Shown piece after piece: positions 26,317 through 35,213 of a DNA stretch of 35,289 nucleotides (its first letter is position 1; the number at the start of each line of letters is the position of its first letter). The stretch spans positions 1 through 35,289 of the forward strand of contig DCSW01000038.1 in NCBI GenBank assembly GCA_002325825.1. Reading direction: 5' to 3'. The notes below the pieces were generated by a model. It saw only the letters and a program-made list of their open reading frames with translations, was not told where the DNA came from and ran no database searches. Made by a program: the position numbers and the translations under genes. This DNA is from Collimonas sp. UBA1456 (GTDB lineage: Bacteria; Pseudomonadota; Gammaproteobacteria; Burkholderiales; Burkholderiaceae_D).

Positions 26317-26781
26317 CTACTTGGCTAAATGGATCGGCAACTGCAAGATGGCTTCCGCATTCGATGGCGAAAAACATAAATTCGCCGCTTCCCGATACGG
26401 CAGCCAGCGAGATTGCAGATGCTCGCGCGGCGCAAGCGTGACCGGGATGACATTCGGCACCAGCAAGCCAAACACATGCTCGGTATTCTCTGTGACGTCC
26501 GGCGCATAGCGATGACGCCAAACTGGATAAATCTCGTAGACATTGGTCAGCTGCCAGTCGCTCAGGCGCGACAGCTGAACAGTGCCGGGCCGGTCGGCGA
26601 CGACGATTCCAGTTTCTTCCTGCACTTCACGGATCGCCGTGACTTTCAGCGCCTCATCAGCAAAATTTTTGGAGCCGGTCACCGATTGCCAGTAATCCGT
26701 CTTGTCGGCCCGCTCCATAATCAGGACCTGCATATCTTCCGTATAAATCACAACCAGAACCGATTCGGGAATTTTATACAT
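26317..26781 (-). CDS. nudB: Dihydroneopterin triphosphate pyrophosphatase NudB
   Basis: NudB removes pyrophosphate from dihydroneopterin triphosphate in folate synthesis and can also act on dATP. The product is 154 residues. The Nudix box is complete: GSKNFADEALKVTAIREVQEETGI, with the family-typical DYWQSVTGS before it and HEWL-type region REHLQSRWLPYREAA near the end. It lies 12 bases from the start of the broken EEP gene and downstream of aspS on the same strand, the order known in Burkholderiales. No ribosome-binding site is obvious at this ATG. Confidence 0.92.
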   Translation of the reverse strand: MYKIPESVLVVIYTEDMQVLIMERADKTDYWQSVTGSKNFADEALKVTAIREVQEETGIVVADRPGTVQLSRLSDWQLTNVYEIYPVWRHRYAPDVTENTEHVFGLLVPNVIPVTLAPREHLQSRWLPYREAANLCFSPSNAEAILQLPIHLAK

Positions 26782-26934
26782 ACGTTATTTTATTATTGCG
26801 CTCAGCGTGTTGCAGGCTTGCCGGACAACAGCACTATCGCCCAAGTTCCGCGTTGAGAAACAGCCTACCAACCCTGCTTAATCTGTGGAAGTTTCAATAT
26901 AAACCTGTTTTTATACCTGCTGTTGTAACCAAAA

Positions 26935-28737
26935 TCAGACCACCTTCGCTTCCGGCAAGCGCAGGCGGATATGCAGTTCCCTTAATTGCTTTTCGTCGAC
27001 AGGCAAAGGCGCTTGGGTCAGCAGACATTGCGCGCGCTGGGTCTTCGGGAAAGCGATCACGTCGCGAATCGATTCTGCGCCGCACATCATCGTGACGATA
27101 CGATCCAGGCCGAATGCCAGGCCGCCATGCGGAGGTGCTCCGTATTGCAGGGCGTCGAGCAAGAAGCCAAACTTCAACTGTGCTTCTTCGGCATCGATCT
27201 TCAATGCGTGGAACACCTTGCTCTGCACTTCGGCGCGGTGGATACGGATCGAACCACCGCCCAATTCCCAGCCGTTCAACACCATATCGTAGGCCTTGGC
27301 GATTGCCTTGCCCGGATCAGTCTCGATGAAATCTTCATGACCGTCTTTCGGTGAAGTGAACGGATGATGCAACGCGTTCCAACGGTCGCTATCTTCGTCA
27401 TATTCGAACATCGGGAAATCGACCACCCACAGCGGACGCCAGCTGTCGTCGAACAGACCGACCTTTTTTCCGAATTCGCTGTGACCGATTTTGATGCGCA
27501 GCGCGCCGATCGCTTCGTTGACGACCTTGGTCTTGTCGGCGCCGAAGAAAAGCAGGTCGCCGTCCTCCGCACCGGTCTGTGCGATGATCTGCGCCAGCGC
27601 CGCATCATGCAGGTTCTTGACGATCGGCGATTGCAGGCCGTCGCGGCCCCTGGTCTTTTCATTGATCTTGATGTACGCCAGGCCCTTGGCGCCATAGATG
27701 TCGACGAACTGAGTGTAAGCGTCGATTTCGGAACGCGGCATGGCAGCTCCGCCAGGTACACGTAGACCGACCACACGACCGTTTGGCATGTTGGCCGCAC
27801 TGGAGAACACCTTGAAGTCGACGTCTTTCATGACGGCGGTCAGATCGGTGAATTCGAGCTTGATGCGCATGTCCGGCTTGTCCGAACCGTACTTGGCCAT
27901 CGCGGTGGCGAAATCCATGACCGGGAACGGGTTAGGCAGATCTATATCCAGCACGTTCTTGAATATCAGGCGGATCATGCCTTCGAACATATCGCGGATT
28001 TCTTGTTCCGACATGAACGAGGTTTCGCAATCGATCTGGGTAAATTCTGGCTGGCGATCAGCGCGCAAATCTTCGTCGCGGAAGCATTTGACGATCTGGT
28101 AATAACGATCGAAATTGGCCACCATCAGCAATTGCTTAAACAGCTGCGGTGATTGCGGTAGTGCGAAGAACTGACCGGCACTGACGCGTGACGGCACCAG
28201 ATAGTCGCGCGCGCCTTCCGGCGTCGACTTGGTCAGCATCGGCGTTTCGATATCGATAAAGCCATGGGCGTCCAGGAACTTGCGCACCTCCATCGTTACC
28301 TTGTAACGCAGGCGCATGTTGTTCTGCATCTGCGGACGACGCAGGTCCAGCACGCGATGCGTCAGACGGGTAGCTTCCGAAAGGTTGTCGTCATCCAGAT
28401 GGAACGGTGGAGTTACCGATGGGTTCAACACTTCCAGGTCATGCGCCAACACTTCGATCTTGCCGGATTTCAGGTTGGCATTGCCGGTGCCGTCAGGGCG
28501 CAGACGCACTACGCCGGTAATGCGCAGGCAGAATTCATTACGCACCGCTTCGGCATTCTTGAATACTTCGGCGCGGTCTGGATCGCAGACCACCTGCACC
28601 AGGCCTTCGCGGTCGCGCAGGTCGATAAAAATGACGCCGCCATGATCGCGACGACGATTCACCCAGCCGCACAGGCTGACGGTTTGGCCAAGAAGTACCT
28701 CAGTAGTGAGGCCGCAGTATTGGGTTCGAATGGACAT
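26935..28737 (-). CDS. aspS: Aspartyl-tRNA synthetase AspS
   Basis: AspS charges tRNA-Asp (and probably tRNA-Asn in lineages lacking AsnRS). The product from the ATG at 28737 is 600 residues. The OB-fold anticodon domain is at the N-terminus (CGWVNRRRDHGGVIFIDLRDREG), followed by class II motif 2 FRDEDLRADRQPEFTQID, the bacterial GAD insertion in the middle, and motif 3 GLAFGLDRIVTMMCG. The open frame extends 28 codons upstream to 28821, but MSIRTQYCG is the standard family start. The gene is undamaged. It lies between DUF502 and nudB on the minus strand. Confidence 0.96.
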   Translation of the reverse strand: MSIRTQYCGLTTEVLLGQTVSLCGWVNRRRDHGGVIFIDLRDREGLVQVVCDPDRAEVFKNAEAVRNEFCLRITGVVRLRPDGTGNANLKSGKIEVLAHDLEVLNPSVTPPFHLDDDNLSEATRLTHRVLDLRRPQMQNNMRLRYKVTMEVRKFLDAHGFIDIETPMLTKSTPEGARDYLVPSRVSAGQFFALPQSPQLFKQLLMVANFDRYYQIVKCFRDEDLRADRQPEFTQIDCETSFMSEQEIRDMFEGMIRLIFKNVLDIDLPNPFPVMDFATAMAKYGSDKPDMRIKLEFTDLTAVMKDVDFKVFSSAANMPNGRVVGLRVPGGAAMPRSEIDAYTQFVDIYGAKGLAYIKINEKTRGRDGLQSPIVKNLHDAALAQIIAQTGAEDGDLLFFGADKTKVVNEAIGALRIKIGHSEFGKKVGLFDDSWRPLWVVDFPMFEYDEDSDRWNALHHPFTSPKDGHEDFIETDPGKAIAKAYDMVLNGWELGGGSIRIHRAEVQSKVFHALKIDAEEAQLKFGFLLDALQYGAPPHGGLAFGLDRIVTMMCGAESIRDVIAFPKTQRAQCLLTQAPLPVDEKQLRELHIRLRLPEAKVV

Positions 28738-28834
28738 ATTAAATTTTTCGCAGTTCAGATGTTGAAGATATTGGATGTTGATTCTTGTTGCGAGCTTGCC
28801 GACACCGAATGACGTGCGCACTGCCGCTTGTCTG

Positions 28835-29473
28835 CTATCCGCAGGTTCCGGGCGGCGTGTCGATCATCAATTTTCTACCGATCTGCTGTTCCGGCGCCAC
28901 CACTCCCATCGAAATAATGTACTTCAATGCTTCGTCGACACTCATATCGAGTTCAATGGTATCGGCACACGGCAGCATTAGAAAGAAACCGGAGGTCGGA
29001 TTCGGTGTGGTAGGTACGTAGACGCTGACATAATTACCGGCCAGATAGTTCTTGATATCACCGCCTGGCACGCCGGTGAGGAAGGCGATGGTCCACGAAC
29101 CTTGGCGCGGATACTGAACCAGCAGCGCTTTGCGGAAGGCATTGCTGGACGACGAAAACAAGGTGTCCGAGACTTGCTTGACGCTGGAATAAATCGAGCT
29201 GACGACCGGAATTCGGGTCAGCACAGCTTCCCATAGAGAAACGATCTGACGGCCGATAAAATTACGCGTCGCCAGGCCAGTCAAGAAAATAACCAACAGG
29301 GTCAGAATCGTGCCCAGACCAGGAATGTCATGGCCAAGCAAAGCTTTTGGCCGCCATTTTTCTGGCAGCAGCAACAGCGACTGGTCCATAGTACCAATGA
29401 TCAGATTGAGCACCCACAGCGTGATTGCCAGGGGCACTAAGACCAGCAGACCGGTGATAAAGTATTTACGCAT
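28835..29473 (-). CDS. DUF502-family inner-membrane protein
   Basis: This 212-residue membrane protein begins MRKYFITGLLVLVPLAITLWVLN with a first transmembrane helix. A second helix lies about 45 residues later (LGTILTLLVIFLTGLAT). The cytoplasmic or periplasmic tail contains the conserved IPVVSSIYSSVKQV and ALLVQYPRQGSW segments of DUF502. The function is not known. The gene commonly precedes aspS in Betaproteobacteria. The start at 29473 is chosen by family alignment; the frame reaches 29518 without a better ribosome-binding site. Confidence 0.9.
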   Translation of the reverse strand: MRKYFITGLLVLVPLAITLWVLNLIIGTMDQSLLLLPEKWRPKALLGHDIPGLGTILTLLVIFLTGLATRNFIGRQIVSLWEAVLTRIPVVSSIYSSVKQVSDTLFSSSSNAFRKALLVQYPRQGSWTIAFLTGVPGGDIKNYLAGNYVSVYVPTTPNPTSGFFLMLPCADTIELDMSVDEALKYIISMGVVAPEQQIGRKLMIDTPPGTCG

Positions 29474-29542
29474 GGCTTTCTTTGTCGAGCGGCACGCCTG
29501 GCATGCCGCCCGGTTCAATTTGCACGAACTACATGAATGACA

Positions 29543-29885
29543 TTATGCTGCCGATGCAGCAGGCATACTTCCGGTGCTGGCTGAGGGAGGCGCCGGTGTG
29601 TTGGCAGCTGACACGGTAGCCGGCGTTGAGGTTGGAGCTAAAGCCGCGTCAGACGACGCGCCACAAATGCTGGCGGCGAGTTTGGCGGCTGTTACCAGTG
29701 GCACCGTCGCTTCCGTGCCACCACGAAAATCGGCGACATACCAACCTGTACCTTTGGGCTGAGAACCAACTACGGTCACCTGCTTCTTGAAGACAGCTTT
29801 TCTGCAGGACGGACAGACCGTCAGCGGCTCGTCGGACATCTTTAGCAAAATCACAGGCTTCGCAGCGATACGCATAAATCGGCAT
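29543..29885 (-). pseudogene. FmdB-type zinc-ribbon protein, frameshifted
   Basis: From the ATG at 29885 the protein starts MPIYAYRCEACDFAKDV with the first CxxC. It then leaves frame. The second half, KMSDEPLTVCPSCRKAVFKKQVTVVG and GTGWYVADFRGG, with the second CxxC, is open in another frame down to 29543. It ends in an Ala/Pro/Thr-rich tail. The break lies at a TTGCTAAAGATGT sequence and can be explained by loss of one copy of a short direct repeat. Function of the family is unclear, although it often sits beside DUF502 and aspS, as here. Confidence 0.88.
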
Positions 29886-30039
29886 AGTAGAACTCCGCAA
29901 ATATATTACAAAACCATTAATTATAAAGGTTATTTATAGTATACACGGGCTTCGATAGTAGGTTGTGGTGGCAGCGCCATGAACCGGCGCAGACATGATC
30001 AGGATTTCCTCGCCAAAACCGCTGTTTGCTGCAATCAAC

Positions 30040-30866
30040 GGGCCCATATATCTTAGCCCAGCTACGATTGAGGGCGCGTCATTGCTTGTTGTTCAAATCC
30101 TTCAACATCTCCAGCTTGGCGAAGCCGACCTTGTCAGATAAGGTCGCCTGGTTGTTGGAGATTTCCGGCTTGATGTATTTAGCGGCATCAGCATTGGGAT
30201 TGCTGGGGTCGATCAGACGGATCAATTCGGTGGCATTTTTGTCATCCAACATAAAATTGACGAACTTCAGCGCCATATCCGGCTGCGGCGCTGCTTTGTG
30301 AAGTACCATGCTATCGAGCGCCAACAACGCGCCCTCTTTCGGCATTGCATTGCAAATGCGGAATTTGCGACCAGCCTTTTGCGCATCGACATCGGCCTGA
30401 AAGATGTCATTCGAATAACCATGCACCAGCCAGATATTACCGACTTTTAATTCCTTGATATAGATGCTGTCATTAAACGCCGCCCAATAAAGCTTATCCT
30501 TAAGAATCACATCCTTGGCCTGCTGCAGGTGCTGCTCATCGGTATCGTTGGCGGAATAGCCAAGATACTTGCGCGTAGCGGCCATCAGTTCGTTAGCCGG
30601 GTCCAGCACGGTGACCTTTGTCCTGGATCGTGGTCAGAATAGTCGGATCGAAGATCGCTACCCGGCATTATCCACCGAAATGTCCAATTCTCTCATCTTT
30701 TTCTCGTTATAGCCGAGCAACGCCAAGGTGTAAGTGTAGGGTATGGAGTATTTGTCGCCCTTGTCGAAATCAGTATTCAGGTAGGCCGGGTTGATGCTCC
30801 TTAGGTTCGGCAACTGTGCCTTGTCGAGATGGCGAGCAGTTTTTCCATGGCTATCCTGAAAAGCGG
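30040..30866 (-). pseudogene. potD: Polyamine-binding protein PotD/PotF, broken
   Basis: This is the periplasmic spermidine/putrescine-binding component. The N-terminal third with its signal peptide is missing. Remaining pieces are LDKAQLPNLRSINPAYLNTDFDKGDKYSIPYTYTLALLGYNEKKM, then a one-base loss near 30610-30620, then NELMAATRKYLGYS, NIWLVHGYSNDIFQADVDAQKAG and FVNFMLDDKNATELI. After the stop near 30079 the original C-terminus RALNRSWAKI is still readable in another frame. The N-terminal end joins directly onto the potC remnant. Confidence 0.88.
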
Positions 30867-31265
30867 TTAGGAAAAACGAATGGCATTCGACGCCAACTTG
30901 GATGAGATGATTATAATCATCAGGGTCAGGCACCTTAATAAGGTCAATGCGACATTGACTTCAGGCATGACCGCAATCTTGATCATTGAATAAATCCGCA
31001 ACAGTAAAGTGGATGCATTGGCGCCGGCGGTAAAGAAGGTGATCACAAAGTCATCAATCGACAAAGTGAATGCCATCAGCGCGCAGAATTTCGTCGTTGT
31101 GAAACAGCTTGCGGTACCAGTCGAGCGTAAAACCAACCACTCGACATTGAGCTGCGAGTGGTTGAATGAATACACTACTACGATAATCAGCGGCACATAC
31201 AAAAATGCATACACAGCCAGCGCCACCAGCCATAGCCCGAGCGGGCGTCTGATTGCCTTAACCAT
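30867..31265 (-). pseudogene. potC: Polyamine ABC permease PotC, internal deletion
   Basis: The frame from 31265 starts MVKAIRRPLGLWLVALAVYAFLYVPLIIVVVYSFN, a correct PotC N-terminus with its first helix. It then jumps from a short segment after LNVEWLVL straight to LMAFTLSIDDFVITFFTAGANASTL, the C-terminal part, ending SNAIRFS. Over a hundred residues are deleted, including the EAA loop that contacts the ATPase and several helices. The frame is otherwise open, so a shortened peptide could be made, but it cannot form a permease. Confidence 0.88.
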
Positions 31266-32005
31266 GCGCAGGGCCCTCCTTGGCTTTGCCATTAGCACCG
31301 CCAATCCAGCAGCTAGCAATGCTGCTACCTTCAGCACGCTGACGAAAGGTCAGTCGGGGGGGGTCCAGGAATTGTTGTTTGATTACGTTGCCGATCATGT
31401 TGTTGCCGGCGCCTACCAGGATATCGGATACCGCAAAAATGCCCAGTGCCTAGATCAACACCAGTGCCGCGCCGACATACACGCCGGGCAATGATAACGG
31501 GAACGTGATGCGCCGAGATCCTGCGTAACAGCGACGAGTGCCGGATCGTGCTTTTCTAAGTTAGCGTAGAATGGCAGCATCATGAACGGCAGATCCACAT
31601 AGACCAGCCCGACGATCACCGCAAACGCCGTGAACCGCAGACGCAACGGCCCAATTATAGCCAGGCCCAGCACGTAATTGACAGCTTGCGTTAGGGGTCG
31701 ACTGCGAGCCGAGGATGATTATCCATGCGTAGACGCGGATCAGGACATTGCTCTAGAACGGCAGGATCACCAGCAGAATCAGCAAATCACGGCACTTCTT
31801 CGGACCGCGTGCAATCAGTAGAGCCAATGGATATACCATCAACAGGCAGCAGACGGTGGTAATCAGCGCATACATCAGCGACTTCAGAAAGATCGCGGTG
31901 TAGATGAAATTGGAGGCAAAAACGTTGATAGCTTTCTATCGTCAGGCCCAGCTTTCCGGCTTCGCCGAAGAGCGGCGGCGCAACGGTGGACTTGTGCGGC
32001 TACTC
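31262..32005 (-). pseudogene. potB: Polyamine ABC permease PotB, broken
   Basis: The pieces, in order on the minus strand, are FGEAGKLGLTIESYQRF and IYTAIFLKSLMYALITTVCCLLMVYPLALLIARGPKK. LIRVYAWIIILGSQST and NYVLGLAIIGPLRL follow in changing frames. LVYVDLPFMMLPFYANLEKHDPALV and DLGASR retain the EAA region. The end reads NMIGNVIKQQFLDPP, a run of seven G/C bases and then VLKVAALLAAGLAVL, overlapping the potC start. The first helix is missing, and there is a stop in LPF-stop-SNVLIRVYAW. Several breaks occur. Confidence 0.85.
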
Positions 32006-32600
32006 ATAATGCTCCGCATCGAATTTCCTAGCAGCATCAACCGTATCGCCGACTTCAAAGCACTTGGCGCCGCCAGCAGCTGAGTTGGCCAGCAACGTTT
32101 CAATTTTTGCGTTGCTTTCAGTTTGTACAATATACACCGTGAAATCACCCAGGTAAAGCAACTCCTTGACAAAGCCTTGGAAGTGGTTCTCGGAAGTATT
32201 GGTACGGATATGAATTTTCTCCAGGAACAGCGCCAGCATGCCCTTGCGGTCAATCGCGGCATCGGCCGGCAATGCTCTATTGACCAGGTCCAGGCCCGGC
32301 AGGTCGCGCTGCATCGAAGCGCCGTCGATACTGGCAATGACACTATCGTACAGGTTGCAGGTGCCGATGAAATCGGCGACGAAACGAGTGCTCTGATAAC
32401 TTTGTAGATACGCGACGGCTCGTCCAGCTGCTGAACATTACCGCGGTTCATCACGGCGATCTGGTGCGAAAATGCCAGCGCTTCACCTTGATCGTGCGTC
32501 ACGTAGATGAAAGTTATATCGACTTCTTTTTACAGATTGATCGGTTCGATCTGCATCTGCTCACGCAGTTTGGCATCCAGCGACGACAACGGCTCGTTTT
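32000..32600 (-). pseudogene. potA: Polyamine transport ATPase PotA, C-terminal fragment
   Basis: Only the second half of the ATPase is left. It begins EPLSSLDAKLREQMQIEPINL with a stop in the middle of the Walker B/D-loop region. THDQGEALAFSHQIAVMNRGNVQQLDEPSRIYK then contains the H-loop. After a frame change, the TOBE-type regulatory domain follows (LLYLGDFTVYIVQTESN), ending AEHYE at 32000. The Walker A and signature motifs are absent. It is the first gene of the decayed potABCD set. Confidence 0.87.
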
Positions 32601-33001
32601 GGTTATCAGGTCCACGCGTGAGCACGATGTGCCCACGCTACGAGCGTCGGCGCCATTCGAGCCAGCGCCGCGCCGGGTAGCAACAGTTCAACCAAGCGGC
32701 GGACAATCTCGACGCACCTGGCGGGAGGCAATGCGCACAGGAAGGCGCGTTCGTAGATCAGGCCTAGCGGCCGCAGCGGCAGAAAAATCGATGGCAGTGA
32801 CATGCTGCCAACAGATAAGCCACTTCGTAGCCGCTGCCACAGCCAGGGATCAGAGTCGGCACAGGCGTGCTATACGCCAGATGGTGCTGCAACGCCAACG
32901 TTATCCAAAGGTGTGAAGTCCTGCCAGAAGCGCTCGCTCCAGAAATACGGATGCGACGGATCGCGGCTGGAAAATTGCGAAATGGCGTCAGGCTTGGTCA
33001 T
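32601..33001 (-). pseudogene. TPMT-like SAM-dependent methyltransferase, broken
   Basis: From the ATG at 33001 the minus strand reads MTKPDAISQFSSRDPSHPYFWSERFWQDFTPLDNVGV, then a stop. PTLIPGCGSGYEVAYL, the SAM-binding loop, follows in another frame. LIYERAFLCALPPARCVEIVRRLVELLLPGAALA lies in a third. These match the thiopurine-methyltransferase-like family, which commonly lies beside ubiB in Burkholderiales. A large part between the SAM loop and LIYERAF is gone, and the C-terminus runs into the potA remnant. Confidence 0.85.
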
Positions 33002-33007
33002 TACACA

Positions 33008-34582
33008 TCACCAGATCGTGTTTCCAAAACATAAATAGATTAGTGTCAGCAGCGCGCCCGCCGCCAGGCCGCCGCCAACATACATCAGTATACCAAGCAA
33101 GCGATTGGTCTGGTGCTGCTCGGCCAGCAACCGCAATATCATTTCATTGCGCTGTTCAGGCATCGGCTCAACTACCCGGGTCAAAGCCTGATGCGCCAGA
33201 CGCGGCAACTGCGGCAACAGCTTGCTATAACGCGGCACTTCGATTTTCAGTTGCTGAATCAGGCCACGCCAGCCCATCTGCTCGCTCATCCAGCGCTCCA
33301 GATAAGGCTTAGCGGTCTTCCAAAGATCGAACTCGGGATCAAGTTGACGGCCCAGGCCTTCGACGTTGAGCAAGGTCTTTTGCAGAAGCACCAGTTGTGG
33401 CTGCACTTCCACATTAAAGCGGCGCGAGGTCTGAAAAAGCCGCAGCAGCACCTGACCGAACGAGATATCCTTCAACGGTCGGTCGAAAATCGGTTCGCAA
33501 CAGGCGCGTACCGCCGACTCCAGCTCATCAACTCGGGTTTCCTTCGGTACCCAGCCGGATTCGATATGCGCTTCAGCCACGCGTTTGTAATCACGCCGAA
33601 AAAATGCCAAAAAATTCTGAGACAGGTAATCTTTATCGAAATCGTTGAGCGTACCAACAATGCCGAAATCAAGCGCGATATAGCGACCGAAAGTGGCCGG
33701 CGCCACCGACACCAGGATATTCCCCGGGTGCATATCGGCATGAAAAAAACCGTCGCGAAAAATCTGGGTGAAGAAAATCTCGACGCCGTCGCGCGACAGC
33801 TTGCCCATATCGACACCGGCGTCGCGCAAGCGATCCAATTGCGAAATCGGAATGCCGTTCATACGCTCCATCACGATCACCGAGGACGAGCAATAATCCC
33901 AATACATCTCGGGCACCGACAACAAATCGGAATCGGCGAAATTACGGCGCAACTGGCTACCGTTGGCGGCTTCGCGCATCAGGTCGAGCTCGTCGTGCAG
34001 ATATTTGTCGAACTCGCCAACCACTTCGCGTGCCTTGAGGCGGCGACCATCAGCCCATAATTTCTCGACCAGGTTGGCGGCGACGTGCATCAATGCCACA
34101 TCTTCGTCGATCGACTTTTTCATGCCGGGACGCAGCACCTTGACCGCAACTTCCTTGCCGTCTTTGAGTGTCGCAAAGTGCACCTGGGCGATCGAGGCTG
34201 AGGCTACCGGTATCCGGTCGAAACTGGCGAACAATTCGTCAGGATGACCTCTCAGCGATTTCTCAATCTGCGCAATAGCCAGCTCGGTACTGAACGGCGG
34301 CACGCGGTCTTGCAGGCGCGCCAGTTCGTCCGCCATATCTTCCGGCAGCAGATCGCGGCGGGTCGACAGCACCTGGCCAAACTTGACGAAGATCGGTCCC
34401 AGCTCTTCTAATGCCATACGCAGACGCTCGCCACGCAACGCTGAAATGTCGCGCCAAAAAATTAGGGTATCGATCAACTTGGAAATGCGCGTCGAATCGA
34501 AGCCTGACATGGCGATATCGTCCAGGCCGTAACGCACTGCCACGTGGACAATTTTAAGCAGTCGCAGGAATTTCAGAATCAT
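33008..34582 (-). CDS. ubiB: Ubiquinone biosynthesis atypical kinase UbiB
   Basis: UbiB is a membrane-bound ABC1/ADCK-family ATPase needed for ubiquinone synthesis, probably by extracting or presenting lipid intermediates. The product is 524 residues. Family motifs are all present: the KxGQ segment FVKFGQVLSTRRDLLP, the Ala-rich VASASIAQVH, the ATP-site Lys in EVAVKVLRPG, the catalytic-loop FHADMHPGNI and the LDFGIVG. The C-terminus has a hydrophobic anchor (ILMYVGGGLAAGALLTLIYLCF). It overlaps ubiJ by four bases (ATGA), so the two are coupled. Confidence 0.96.
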   Translation of the reverse strand: MILKFLRLLKIVHVAVRYGLDDIAMSGFDSTRISKLIDTLIFWRDISALRGERLRMALEELGPIFVKFGQVLSTRRDLLPEDMADELARLQDRVPPFSTELAIAQIEKSLRGHPDELFASFDRIPVASASIAQVHFATLKDGKEVAVKVLRPGMKKSIDEDVALMHVAANLVEKLWADGRRLKAREVVGEFDKYLHDELDLMREAANGSQLRRNFADSDLLSVPEMYWDYCSSSVIVMERMNGIPISQLDRLRDAGVDMGKLSRDGVEIFFTQIFRDGFFHADMHPGNILVSVAPATFGRYIALDFGIVGTLNDFDKDYLSQNFLAFFRRDYKRVAEAHIESGWVPKETRVDELESAVRACCEPIFDRPLKDISFGQVLLRLFQTSRRFNVEVQPQLVLLQKTLLNVEGLGRQLDPEFDLWKTAKPYLERWMSEQMGWRGLIQQLKIEVPRYSKLLPQLPRLAHQALTRVVEPMPEQRNEMILRLLAEQHQTNRLLGILMYVGGGLAAGALLTLIYLCFGNTIW

Positions 34583-35166
34583 GGAGCCTTCAATTTGTTG
34601 ATACGTTTAGAGAGTCGTTCCAGATCATCGCGCAGCCTGATGACATCGTTCGTAAAATCGGCAACCGCCTGCGGACGCACCAGCATCGGTTGTTCCTCTA
34701 GGAAATATTCAGCCAAATTTTCCGTCAATTTTTTATATGTAGCCTGAACGCCGGCCACCAGAGCATTGCCGCCGGCAACGATACGTACCGCAGCGATATC
34801 ATCGACCAATTTGCTCAGATCATTCTCGGCATCCCAGCGCAAGTCCTGGCTGACTTGTGAAATCGTATTGGCGAAATCGGCGTCACCGTCAATCTTTACA
34901 TAGGAAAAAGCGTGCTCACGATTTTGAACGATCAACGGCAAATCGGAAAGCTTGAAGCGGATCGTTACCTGCGCCGCCGCATCTGATGGCGGCGCTTGCA
35001 AGAAACCGTCATGGTTGACTTGCCAGGTCAGCCGGATGGCCCCGCCATCGATGCAGGCGGCCTTGCCAGCGTGCGCCGCCAGCATGCGCTGCGCCCACGG
35101 CTCTGGCGCCAAGAGGTGATTGATGGACGCGGTGATCAGCGTGAAATTCAGGAAAGGAGTCATCAT
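34579..35166 (-). CDS. ubiJ: Ubiquinone biosynthesis accessory factor UbiJ (SCP2 domain)
   Basis: UbiJ carries an SCP2 lipid-binding domain and scaffolds the soluble Ubi complex with UbiK. The product is 195 residues: an N-terminal helix, the SCP2-like region (GAIRLTWQVNHDGFL to KIDGDADFANTI), then a charged helical C-terminus (RLRDDLERLSKRINKLK) suited to coiled-coil pairing. Two adjacent ATGs are possible starts. It is placed immediately before ubiB, as in the common ubiE-ubiJ-ubiB order; ubiE would lie beyond the right edge. Confidence 0.93.
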   Translation of the reverse strand: MMTPFLNFTLITASINHLLAPEPWAQRMLAAHAGKAACIDGGAIRLTWQVNHDGFLQAPPSDAAAQVTIRFKLSDLPLIVQNREHAFSYVKIDGDADFANTISQVSQDLRWDAENDLSKLVDDIAAVRIVAGGNALVAGVQATYKKLTENLAEYFLEEQPMLVRPQAVADFTNDVIRLRDDLERLSKRINKLKAP

Positions 35167-35183
35167 CCTAGGGTTACAGAATA

Positions 35184-35213
35184 AAACCGCCCGTGACGAT
35201 TCACGGGCGGTTT
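35184..35213 (-). terminator. Rho-independent terminator-like hairpin
   Basis: AAACCGCCCGTGA pairs perfectly over 13 bases with TCACGGGCGGTTT around the loop CGAT. On the minus strand it is followed by TTTTATT, so it would stop transcripts entering from the right, ahead of ubiJ. The plus-strand side also has a short T-run. Confidence 0.75.

Noticed and set aside
30867..31337. A novel two-helix membrane protein in the 156-codon frame
   Set aside because: The frame consists of the end of potB, the beginning of potC and the end of potC joined by deletion, so it is a pseudogene product rather than a new gene.
33113..34060. 315-codon open frame on the plus strand
   Set aside because: It is antisense to ubiB, which has every family motif; the product has no recognisable domain.
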